Assembly (NCBI GenBank): GCA_964540765.1
Contig: CAZINW010000018.1
Coordinates: forward strand, 1-43,657
Direction of reading: 5' to 3'
DNA from: CAZJLN01 sp964540765
Lineage (GTDB): Bacteria; Chloroflexota; Anaerolineae; Anaerolineales; Anaerolineaceae
Length of the DNA stretch: 43,657 nucleotides
Shown piece after piece: positions 8,656 through 15,863 of the stretch (positions are counted from its first letter, which is position 1; every line of letters begins with the position of its first letter). Position numbers and translations under genes: made by a program. The notes beneath the pieces were generated by a model that saw only the letters and a list, made by a program, of their open reading frames with translations, made no database searches and was not told the origin of the DNA.

Positions 8656-9831
8656 ATGTGTACTAAAAAGAAAAGTACTACTGAAAAGAAAGATACTACA
8701 CAAAATCAAAGTGAACAAGAATCCAATCCAGGAAAAAAACAGGCCGAAATTAATTCCTCCAACCGACCGAATTATATAATATTTGGACCTTTAGTGTCAC
8801 TAATGGGGATAATAGTAGCAAATATGGCGAGTAATCATATCCTGGTATCACTTATGTTATTAATTTTTATGGTTTCGTTAGTATGGACATTTCATGATTT
8901 AAGAATGAACCAAAACATAAAAAATTTTGGGTCCTGGGTGGTTTTTGCTGCTTTTTGCATCACATTTGGATTTATGGTTTATTTGTCTTTTTCAAGTCAA
9001 TTTTTAAAAACTCTTACTTATGGACCCAGTACTCCAACGCCAATATGTTCGCTTTGTCCTACGGAAGTGATTATGACTCCCTACCCCACTTGTGGGGTTA
9101 CAATCTGTCCCCCCCAAGAGTGCCCAGACTGTCCAACGCAAGAGCCTACACCTACCCCCACGCAAGCCATAACTCCAACCCCACCACCCCCATGGAATTT
9201 TAAAGATGGATGTATAACAATCGACTGGGTTAGAGATACCAATTGGTACAGCAGTTTGATAAAAACCCCTCAACCCGGTAATAGTTGTTTTGACTACTCA
9301 AAGCTAGGATTTACATCTGGGCCAGATGGACTTCTTATTAAGCTTGGGTTGGGTGAACAAAAGATAAATGAGCCTTATCACTTTGGTATCTATCGCGAAT
9401 TACCTAAAAATTTAATAAGTATAGAAATAATTTACAAATGGGAAGAAATAAAGTATTCAAATGACAATCCAACAGCTTTTTATATTGGAATAATTAACAC
9501 AGAAGAAGAGAATTTTAGTGGTAAATACCTTTCATTAATATCTAAATCGCCTTACTGGTCTCCGTATGTGAGTTTTGGGTCCACTATAACAGGCGAAGTA
9601 AGTATCGATTCATCAACTAGGGATGGTGAAAAAACCATAATTTTACGATGTGAAAACGATGAATATCAAAGTCTATCCTGTTTTGTAACCATTGATGGTA
9701 AACAAAAGAAAAATGGATCTACTCAGAAAATTGATAAGTGGGACAGTCTATTGATAGGCTATGATATTCCTGTAAATGGAGGCCTAAAATTGCTTATCAC
9801 AGATATCAATATCCCCACAGAACAGCCGTAA
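8656..9831 (+). CDS. Membrane protein with Pro/Thr/Cys linker and external beta-rich domain
   Basis: 391 residues. A charged Lys/Gln/Glu-rich N-terminal tail (1-36) is followed by three hydrophobic segments (roughly 40-56, 60-80 and 96-114). A Pro/Thr-rich linker containing paired cysteines (CSLCP, CPPQECPDCP, then TPTPTQAITPTPPPP) leads to a C-terminal domain of about 210 residues rich in beta strands and aromatic residues, starting WNFKDGCITIDW. Topology suggests a cytoplasmic tail and an extracellular C-terminal domain, possibly of a carbohydrate-binding or lectin-like fold, but no family is recognised. Such linkers are frequent in Chloroflexota surface proteins. The SD is weak (GCGGAA before ATG). 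Low G+C relative to neighbours fits recent acquisition. It stands alone on the plus strand. Confidence 0.75.
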   Translation: MCTKKKSTTEKKDTTQNQSEQESNPGKKQAEINSSNRPNYIIFGPLVSLMGIIVANMASNHILVSLMLLIFMVSLVWTFHDLRMNQNIKNFGSWVVFAAFCITFGFMVYLSFSSQFLKTLTYGPSTPTPICSLCPTEVIMTPYPTCGVTICPPQECPDCPTQEPTPTPTQAITPTPPPPWNFKDGCITIDWVRDTNWYSSLIKTPQPGNSCFDYSKLGFTSGPDGLLIKLGLGEQKINEPYHFGIYRELPKNLISIEIIYKWEEIKYSNDNPTAFYIGIINTEEENFSGKYLSLISKSPYWSPYVSFGSTITGEVSIDSSTRDGEKTIILRCENDEYQSLSCFVTIDGKQKKNGSTQKIDKWDSLLIGYDIPVNGGLKLLITDINIPTEQP

Positions 9832-10115
9832 AATAGTAGGTTGATTGGGAGGCGAATAATTGAGTGCACTTATTATGCATGAGACACAGCCCATTCACGC
9901 ATACCCATAACCCAATGCAATCCATGTTGGTTTGCGGGGGTTATATTGGTGCATGGAAAAGGTGTCTGGATTTGCCCTCCCCCTCCACCCAACCTGCCTT
10001 TGAACAGTCAAATCAATGGGGGAGGGTTTGCATAATGGTCGAAACAGGGCCATGTTGTACACAAACCCATCCCTACAGGGCTATTTGGCTATTCGACTAA
10101 CGCCCCGTGCTTATT

Positions 10116-11219
10116 TCAGTCTCGTTCGCCGGTTTCGACGTAGTGGGTGAGTTCGCCAACAGAGAGTTCTTTGATGCCGAGTTTGTCGAGGGTGCGACCT
10201 TTGCGCCAGTAATCCGTGTTGTGGATGATGCATGCCAGGCGGATGATGGCGTCGATGCCGTTGACGGAGACGCCGTAGCGCTGCCCAAGGGCGGCAATGG
10301 GCACCAGGCTCATGGGCACCTCTTCAAAGATGTAGCGGTGGTTGAGGGTGGGGGGGGCTTTGATGCCATAGTAGCCGGACTGGTTGTGGATGGCTTCATG
10401 CAGGTTTTCGCCGCGGGCGTTGTATGCCAGTTCGAGCCACTCCAGCCCGGTGCGGGCGCGCAGCCCGATGGAGGATGCCACCGTGCAGCGCTCGCGGTCA
10501 ATGACCTCGAGAACACGCGCAACAGATGGCGTGACCCCGTCAATGTAGAATTCAAAATCACCATGGGTTGATTCAATCCAGCCGGAATTCAAGAGCGCCA
10601 GCGCAGGATGAAAGACAGCGCCCATATTGTTCAGCCCGGTCTTGAGGACGTTGCCTCCGTCAATGTACTGGGGGTAGGCGGTGTGAACAGCATCCAGGAC
10701 GGTTTTGTTCTGGGTGGCAGGCAGGGCTGCCAGGGGAACGGATTCCTTGATGCGGAAGATGCGCACATGACTGGGACCTTCCGAACGGCTGGCATAGATA
10801 AAAGTCTCGGCTTCCGCAATGATGGGTTTGGTCTTGCAGCCAGCCTGGCGCAGGGTTTCAACGAACTCAATGGCGCCGCAGGTGCGCCCGGGGTGCAGCA
10901 GCACGATCTGACCATCCTGCAGATAGGGGGCGGCGGCATTGGCGATGTCGCGGTGCCCTGAGGAGGGGATCACCACCATGATGACATCAGCGCCATCAAG
11001 GGCTTCTTCCATCTTATCGGTGACTTTGGCGAGCCTGCCAAAACCGCTCGACCAACCCGGGTTTTCCAGGTCTATGCCACCGCGTTCAGCGATGACTTCA
11101 ACATGGGCGAAGGTGCGGTTATAGAGGGTGACTTCTTTCCCCATCAGTGCCAGGTGGGCTGCCATGGCTTTGCCGCCGTTGCCAGCCCCGATGACTGTAA
11201 ATTTCAAGTGTTCTTTCAT
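10116..11219 (-). CDS. Opine (octopine/nopaline) dehydrogenase family oxidoreductase
   Basis: 367 residues with an N-terminal Rossmann fold (FTVIGAGNGGKAMAAHLAL, residues 7-25) for NAD(P) and a C-terminal helical domain of the octopine dehydrogenase type with a conserved histidine region (LNNMGAVFHPALALLNSG). Family members reductively condense an amino acid with a 2-oxo acid, or run the reverse oxidation. The gene overlaps the cobalamin-binding gene upstream by four bases (ATGA, 11216-11219), and an AGGAG lies 8 bases before the start, so the two are translationally coupled. The pairing suggests that substrate or product is shared with the B12-binding protein, perhaps an amino acid or amino acid derivative. 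The exact substrate cannot be inferred. Confidence 0.87.
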   Translation of the reverse strand: MKEHLKFTVIGAGNGGKAMAAHLALMGKEVTLYNRTFAHVEVIAERGGIDLENPGWSSGFGRLAKVTDKMEEALDGADVIMVVIPSSGHRDIANAAAPYLQDGQIVLLHPGRTCGAIEFVETLRQAGCKTKPIIAEAETFIYASRSEGPSHVRIFRIKESVPLAALPATQNKTVLDAVHTAYPQYIDGGNVLKTGLNNMGAVFHPALALLNSGWIESTHGDFEFYIDGVTPSVARVLEVIDRERCTVASSIGLRARTGLEWLELAYNARGENLHEAIHNQSGYYGIKAPPTLNHRYIFEEVPMSLVPIAALGQRYGVSVNGIDAIIRLACIIHNTDYWRKGRTLDKLGIKELSVGELTHYVETGERD

Positions 11220-12922
11220 GATATTGCTCCTGATGATAAGAATTCCTCCAGGCGTTCAGCCTCCTGGATGGGTTGGTTGTGCGCGTCCACGGCTTCACAG
11301 GCGCCGTTGATGATGCGTGTTTGGATGGTTCCTCGTGCAATCCTGCTATTCTTGAGGTGGGGTGCATCGAGGATGCCGCGGCGCAGTGCCAGACCGAGGG
11401 TGGTCGGGTCAGTGAGCGGGTCGAAGGTGCCGGGGGTTGCAGCGCTCTGCGCGCCCTCGCTCTGCGCGCCTGTGGCGGTGGCGGTGGCGGTGGCGACAGC
11501 AAGGCTGCGGATGGCTTGCAGGGTGAGTTGGGCTTCAGAGACGAGGAGGCGCTTGCGTGCCTGGATGGTTGGGTCTGACAGCATGTCTGGCTGACCTTTA
11601 AGCGCGTTGCTGATAGCCTGGCGTGCCATCAATGAGGCGTCGATGACGTCCTGTGCGGTGGCGGCGTGGTCGGCTTCGGTATGCCCGACGATGTGCACGA
11701 TGTGCGGCTTGAGCGCCATTTGCAAGTAAATGCTGGCAGCGAGATGGGCGCGGGCGGCGTTGGTTTCGAGCGGGTAGCTGAGGAGACCGGTGCGGGTCTG
11801 GCGCCAGATGCGAAAGCTGGCATCGGCGAGGGGCTCAATCAGGTCGAGGATGGCGAGCATCTTGGCGATGTCCATGGCGTCCGAGTGGCCTGGCGGGCTG
11901 TTGAACATCATCTGGGCGATGTAATCCTGCACGCCGAAGGCTTTGGCATTGTAGGCGGAGAGATAAGCGGAGGTGATGAAGATGACGTCCGGGGCGTCGC
12001 GCATGCCCCAGTGATGGGGTTCGTTGAGTTCCACAGGGATGCCGCGCGCACCGTACCATGCCATCACTTGTTGATGCTCACGGATGGAGTCCTCGAGGTC
12101 GAAGGGGCCGCGCCCGTCGAGCTGGTTGAACCAATAGAGCGGGATGGCGCACCAGGCGTTGTGGATGGCTTCGACGTACATCTCAGCCAGGCGCAGGAAG
12201 TCGTCCGTGCCTGAGTAGGTGCGCATGAGGGGGAAGTTACCGCGGCGGGAGGCTTTGTAAAGGGTGCGGTAATCCTCCACTGAGCGCACCGGCACGCCGC
12301 CGGCACCCCTGGCGCGCGGGTCCTGGCGCTCGGGGTGGAAAAAGTTGGCCTGGGCATCCTGGTCAATGCCGAGGGAGATGACGTCAAGTGCACGCGCCTC
12401 GGCGATTTGTTGGATGCCATTGATACTGGCTTGCATGGTGGGCAGACCGAAGTGATGGCGCAGGATGGGGAAGGGGGCTTTCCACTGAATACGCTCAATG
12501 GTGGACTGGGGGTAGTTGGCGGGGTCACGGACGTCAGCGGTTTCGCCTTTGAGGTATGCGAGTATTTCTTCAGGGGGCTGGGAGCCGTCAAAGATGCGCT
12601 CGAAGAAGCCGGGCAGGGCGGCAGCGCGCTGGGAGACGGGTGGCGTGCCACCGAAGACGAAGCGCACGCCACGCTGACGCAATTCGTCGGCGGCTTCGGC
12701 GAAATCACCGAGCAGACGCTCACCGGTCTCAGGTGTGAGGCGGTAGGAAACGCCCACCAGGTCAGCTTTCTCGTCGATGGCAGCCTGGAAGAATGTCTGC
12801 GGAGGGACGGCAGGCCCAAGGAAGACAGTGCGCCAGCCAGCCAGCTCTGCCAGGTGCAGGAAGTTCAGCACGCCAGCCACATGCACACATTCCCCCAATG
12901 CGCCAGCTACAACAGTTTTCAT
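11216..12922 (-). CDS. Cobalamin-binding-domain protein with mutase-like C-terminal region
   Basis: About 568 residues. ATG at 12922 is preferred to the adjoining ATG at 12925 because AAGGAGG then sits 5 rather than 2 bases upstream. Residues 1-130 look like a B12-binding Rossmann domain: GECVHVAG keeps the His and Gly of the DxHxxG signature but has Cys where Asp is usual; GVSYRLTPE and FGGTPP match the later SxL and GG positions. Residues about 180-430 form a region with NQLDGRGP, EPHHWGMRD and FNSPPGHSDAMD motifs that could be the barrel of a B12-dependent mutase or methyltransferase; I do not recognise the family. Near residue 470-495 there is a low-complexity insertion (ATATATATG, then QSEGAQSA) encoded by repeats. 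It is first in a two-gene operon with an opine-dehydrogenase-like gene. Confidence 0.78.
   Translation of the reverse strand: MKTVVAGALGECVHVAGVLNFLHLAELAGWRTVFLGPAVPPQTFFQAAIDEKADLVGVSYRLTPETGERLLGDFAEAADELRQRGVRFVFGGTPPVSQRAAALPGFFERIFDGSQPPEEILAYLKGETADVRDPANYPQSTIERIQWKAPFPILRHHFGLPTMQASINGIQQIAEARALDVISLGIDQDAQANFFHPERQDPRARGAGGVPVRSVEDYRTLYKASRRGNFPLMRTYSGTDDFLRLAEMYVEAIHNAWCAIPLYWFNQLDGRGPFDLEDSIREHQQVMAWYGARGIPVELNEPHHWGMRDAPDVIFITSAYLSAYNAKAFGVQDYIAQMMFNSPPGHSDAMDIAKMLAILDLIEPLADASFRIWRQTRTGLLSYPLETNAARAHLAASIYLQMALKPHIVHIVGHTEADHAATAQDVIDASLMARQAISNALKGQPDMLSDPTIQARKRLLVSEAQLTLQAIRSLAVATATATATGAQSEGAQSAATPGTFDPLTDPTTLGLALRRGILDAPHLKNSRIARGTIQTRIINGACEAVDAHNQPIQEAERLEEFLSSGAIS
11443..11495. 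repeat. Low-complexity repeat inside the cobalamin-binding gene
   Basis: Two direct copies of CGCTCTGCGCGCC (11443-11455 and 11458-11470) are followed by about four GGTGGC units (to 11495). On the coding strand they give the QSEGAQS and ATATATAT segments. The CGCTCTGyG element is the same as at 7321-7340 and 7401-7420. Confidence 0.7.
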
Positions 12923-13127
12923 CATAACCTCCTTCAGGTTGATACACTACCACCAAGTTTGTCAGCAAGAGGTAACAAAAAGAAAAAAGAAAAGCAAATA
13001 AGAACAACCCATGCCGGGTCAACCTGATAAAAGAATGGTTGAATTTTACCTTATTTTAACTTAATTCTGGTAAATGAGCCAGATTGGTGAAGAAAAATGT
13101 CAGAACACTGGTAATGAAAAATAATTC

Positions 13128-13510
13128 TTAAACTGGAATAGTGTTCTTTTTCAACCAGTCTGATATTTCAGTGATCTCCAAGGAATCTGTTGCTACTTTA
13201 AGGGTGAATGATTCCAACTCCTGGGAGGAGGCAGTCATCTGCAGACCGTTAATGTGCAGGAAGAGACCTACCGCGGTTATGCCTGTACGCTTATTCCCAT
13301 CTACAAAAGGATAATTGTTGATGAGGGAATCCATTAACGTAGAGTTTTGATGAAGAGGTCAGGATATAGTTCTTTTCCATCAAAGGTGGCACGCGGACGT
13401 GCGACAGCTGATTCAAGCATGCCAAGGTCACGCACGCCATGATGACCGCCAGTTTCAGAAACCAGGCGTGAGTGAATGAAAAGCACCTGTTCGGGGGTCA
13501 GATAGTTCAT
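13128..13510 (-). pseudogene. doc: Doc/Fic-family toxin gene broken by a one-base frameshift
   Basis: The start at 13510 gives MNYLTPEQVLFIHSRLVSET and DLGMLESAVARPRATF, both typical of death-on-curing toxins, but the frame stops at 13334. The next frame, starting at 13334, continues with MDSLINNYPFVDGNKRTG, which carries the Fic/Doc catalytic loop (usual form HPFxxGNKRT; here Tyr replaces His). Seventeen bases separate the conserved Phe codon of the first part from the Met codon of the second, where family members have eighteen, so a one-base deletion explains the break. Doc toxins phosphorylate elongation factor Tu; without the His and in two frames this copy is probably inactive. A sequencing error is possible. 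It overlaps the upstream antitoxin gene by one base (TAATG). Confidence 0.82.
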
Positions 13511-13755
13511 TAATGAGCAAGGGCTTCCAGCGCTGATCGATACTGTTCAATAAATTCATCCACTTGACATGCAAATTCCTCACTTAAGCCTGCAACAGCT
13601 ACTGGCAATTCAGCCGGCTTGATCAGGATCTGCTTATTATCGCGGTCGAGTTCCACAGAGACGTCCGTGCCGTCGTGGACCCCGAGGGATTCAAGCAGGT
13701 CCTTGGGGAGGGATACCACCAGACTATTACCAGTTTTGAATACTTTCCTAAGCAT
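13510..13755 (-). CDS. AbrB/MazE-type antitoxin
   Basis: 81 residues. The first 48 form a swapped-hairpin AbrB DNA-binding domain (LRKVFKTGNSLVVSLPKDLL, then GTDVSVELD). The C-terminal 30 residues (EEFACQVDEFIEQYRSALEALA) are an acidic helix of the kind that wraps a toxin. It lies directly ahead of, and overlaps by one base, a Doc-type toxin gene, the usual antitoxin-toxin order. A perfect 17-base palindrome 18 bases upstream of the start is its likely autoregulatory operator. AAAGGG serves as SD. Because the toxin is frameshifted, the antitoxin may be a survivor of a decaying addiction module. Confidence 0.88.
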   Translation of the reverse strand: MLRKVFKTGNSLVVSLPKDLLESLGVHDGTDVSVELDRDNKQILIKPAELPVAVAGLSEEFACQVDEFIEQYRSALEALAH

Positions 13756-13772
13756 GAGCGCCCTTTCATGTG

Positions 13773-13789
13773 TACTTACAGTGTAAGTA
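13773..13789. promoter_or_regulatory. Palindromic operator of the antitoxin-toxin operon
   Basis: TACTTACA-G-TGTAAGTA is a perfect odd palindrome upstream of the antitoxin start. On the minus strand TATACT, a good -10 hexamer, overlaps its edge, so binding by the AbrB-type protein would block the promoter. Confidence 0.65.
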
Positions 13790-13815
13790 TACCATGGAAA
13801 AAGTTGGGTTGATAT

Positions 13816-13843
13816 AAGTATCTATGCAAAAGTATCTATGCAA
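13816..13843. repeat. Tandem duplication of 14 bases
   Basis: AAGTATCTATGCAA occurs twice without a gap, between the antitoxin promoter and the 3' end of the creatininase-family gene. It could add regulatory sites, but no further support is visible. Confidence 0.75.
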
Positions 13844-13858
13844 CTGGCTTTGGTCTGT

Positions 13859-14542
13859 TTATGCAAACTTCAGAAGTTCCAGCGTCTCTGAGAGACACAG
13901 GTCAAAGAGGGCTTGCATGACGGCGTCATCCACCTGGTAGACGCCCCCAAACGAGCCATCGCCTGCAAGCATGCGTGTTTCTTTCATGCCAAGGATGCCG
14001 TGCTCCATCACAGCGGGTTTCTCGCCGACAGGTGCCTGCCCGATGCGCGTGAAGGTGAAATTCTCCATCCAGCTGGCATGGGCGGTGGTGAGGTTATGTT
14101 CCTGTGCAAATTTCTCGACGGATGGGCTTAACCACCAGGCATACCAGCGCAACTGCAGGTCAGGCAACTGGTTGACGAGCTCGACCAGGCTGGTTTTGGC
14201 AGGTGTGTTACCGCCATGACCATTGAGGATGAGCATGCGGCGAAAGCCATAGCCATAAAGCGAACGCACAATGTCCTCAACGACATTGAGGTAGGTGTTT
14301 AGGCGCAGGCTGATGGTGCCCGGGTAGCTAAGTAAATAGGGAGATACGCCAAAATGGAGCGGCGGTGCCACGATCACGCCGCTGACCCTGCTGGCGGCGT
14401 CTGCCAGCGCCAGGGGGATTTTGCTGTCGGTCAGCAGGCTGAGGGTGCTATGCTGCTCACAGGCGCCCAGGACAAGAATGATGCGGTCGTCACTGCGCAG
14501 GTATTCTTCGATTTGCTGCCAATTGTGGTCTTCAAAGTGCAT
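13859..14542 (-). CDS. Creatininase-family amidohydrolase
   Basis: 227 residues with the conserved metal-site phrases of the creatininase/MftE family: LGACEQHSTLSLLTDSKI near residue 25 (Glu and His, then Asp), HFGVSPYLLSYPGTISL near 83, NGHGGN near 110, and Glu in the C-terminal half (VMEHGILGMKETRM). Family members are metal-dependent amidases acting on creatinine, formamide groups in pterin or riboflavin intermediates, or mycofactocin precursor peptide. AGGAG lies 8 bases before the start. It is divergent from the molybdenum-cofactor operon, so a role in pterin chemistry is conceivable but not shown. No mycofactocin genes are seen nearby, which argues against an MftE role. Confidence 0.85.
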   Translation of the reverse strand: MHFEDHNWQQIEEYLRSDDRIILVLGACEQHSTLSLLTDSKIPLALADAASRVSGVIVAPPLHFGVSPYLLSYPGTISLRLNTYLNVVEDIVRSLYGYGFRRMLILNGHGGNTPAKTSLVELVNQLPDLQLRWYAWWLSPSVEKFAQEHNLTTAHASWMENFTFTRIGQAPVGEKPAVMEHGILGMKETRMLAGDGSFGGVYQVDDAVMQALFDLCLSETLELLKFA

Positions 14543-14576
14543 GGGGGTGCTCCTGCTTGTGTTGATATGCAGGTCA

Positions 14577-14605
14577 TTGTATCACAGGCTTATGTCTGGT
14601 AATAT
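14577..14605 (+). promoter_or_regulatory. Candidate promoter of the molybdenum-cofactor operon
   Basis: TTGTAT (14577-14582), a 17-base spacer, and TAATAT (14600-14605) lie 48 bases ahead of the moeA start, facing the operon. No riboswitch-like fold was recognised in the short leader. Confidence 0.4.
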
Positions 14606-14652
14606 TTGGAGTACACTAAGGCATAAAATAATGATCATTTGGAAACAAGTTC

Positions 14653-15861
14653 ATGTTGAAAGTAAAGTCTGTCGCAGAAGTTAATAGAATCGTTCAAGAC
14701 CGGTTTGGAGGACTATCCACCGGTATTGAGTATGTCAAGCTGGAATCAGCCCTTAACCGCGTCCTGGCTGAAGATATTGTTGCAGCAGAATTCATACCTG
14801 ACTTCAATCGTTCCACGGTGGACGGTTACGCTGTAAAAGCCGCGGATGTTTTCGGCTGCTCCGATGCAATCCCAGCCCTGCTGACGCAGATCGGGGAAGC
14901 GAGCATGGGAGTGCATACCAGCGTAAAGCTTGAAGAGGGCCAATGTGTTTATGTGCCGACAGGCGCTGAAGTTCCTGACGGTGCGGATACGATGATCATG
15001 CTGGAATATGCTGACAACCTGGGGGATGAACAGATCGCAATTTACAGAGCCTTTGCCCCGGGTACGAATATGATCTTCCGGGGGGATGACGTCAAGCCCG
15101 GTGATACGGTCTTCTCTGTTGGAAAGCGCATTAACGTAGCTGACAGCGGTGCCTTGGCGGCATTGGGGATCAGCGAAATACCCATTCAGAAACACCCAAG
15201 GGTGGCGATCATTTCCACCGGCGATGAACTTGTCCATCCTGATGAATCCCTCTCCCCAGGCAAGATCCGCGATGTGAATGCGCCCATGCTGGTCAATGCA
15301 GTCCTTGAGACGGGTGGCGAACCTCATTTCCTGGGGATCGTCAGGGACGATGAACAGTCTGTCAAGACAGCCATGCTGTCTGCCATTGCTCATTATGATC
15401 TACTGCTGATCTCAGGCGGTACCTCGGTGGGGATCAAGGATGCCGTTCCGAAGGTTATCTCCGAGCTTGGCGAACTGCTGGTGCACGGCGTGGCTGCCAA
15501 ACCCGGCAAACCCACACTTGTCGGTGCGATCGCAGATGTCCCCGTGTTCGGCCTGCCTGGCAATCCTGTGGCTGCCTACTTTATGTTCCATATGCTGGCA
15601 CGCCCTTTGCTCTACTCCATGCTGAGATCAGCGCCGCTTGATCGATGCGTGACTGTACCCTTGTCACGGGCGGTATCTTCCAACCATGGTCGTGAGGAGT
15701 TTGTACCTGTGACGGTCAAAGATGGGGTTGCCCATGCGATCGCGAGTAAATCTGGTCTGATCACAACACTCTCCCGTGCAAACGGGTTTATCCGCATTGC
15801 GCGTGACCTGGAAGGGTTGCAGCAGGGAGAGCTTGTTGAAGTAACTCTTTTTGCGAGGTGA
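14653..15861 (+). CDS. moeA: Molybdopterin molybdenumtransferase MoeA
   Basis: 402 residues, the normal MoeA length. MoeA inserts molybdate (or tungstate) into adenylylated molybdopterin with release of AMP in the last step of Moco synthesis. Diagnostic segments are FIPDFNRSTVDGYAVKA near residue 48, VPTGAEVPDGADTMI near 108, ISTGDELVHPDE and GKIRDVNAPML in the middle, SGGTSVGIKDAVP for the MoCF/MogA-like domain, and GLPGNPVAAYFMF near 300. It heads a tight plus-strand cofactor operon. The start has only a weak SD (GGAAACAAG). Since a second MoeA-type gene follows at once, the two may be specialised for different metals or partner enzymes. Confidence 0.95.
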   Translation: MLKVKSVAEVNRIVQDRFGGLSTGIEYVKLESALNRVLAEDIVAAEFIPDFNRSTVDGYAVKAADVFGCSDAIPALLTQIGEASMGVHTSVKLEEGQCVYVPTGAEVPDGADTMIMLEYADNLGDEQIAIYRAFAPGTNMIFRGDDVKPGDTVFSVGKRINVADSGALAALGISEIPIQKHPRVAIISTGDELVHPDESLSPGKIRDVNAPMLVNAVLETGGEPHFLGIVRDDEQSVKTAMLSAIAHYDLLLISGGTSVGIKDAVPKVISELGELLVHGVAAKPGKPTLVGAIADVPVFGLPGNPVAAYFMFHMLARPLLYSMLRSAPLDRCVTVPLSRAVSSNHGREEFVPVTVKDGVAHAIASKSGLITTLSRANGFIRIARDLEGLQQGELVEVTLFAR

Positions 15862-15863
15862 AC

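Noticed and set aside
9832..10115. Possible small gene at 9864-10100
   Set aside because: No ribosome site, a composition of mixed repeats and Pro/Cys-rich translation without any known motif.
10107..10571. Long plus-strand frames opposite the opine dehydrogenase and cobalamin-binding genes
   Set aside because: They are antisense shadows of G+C-rich coding sequence with low-complexity Gly/Val/Asp products and no ribosome sites.
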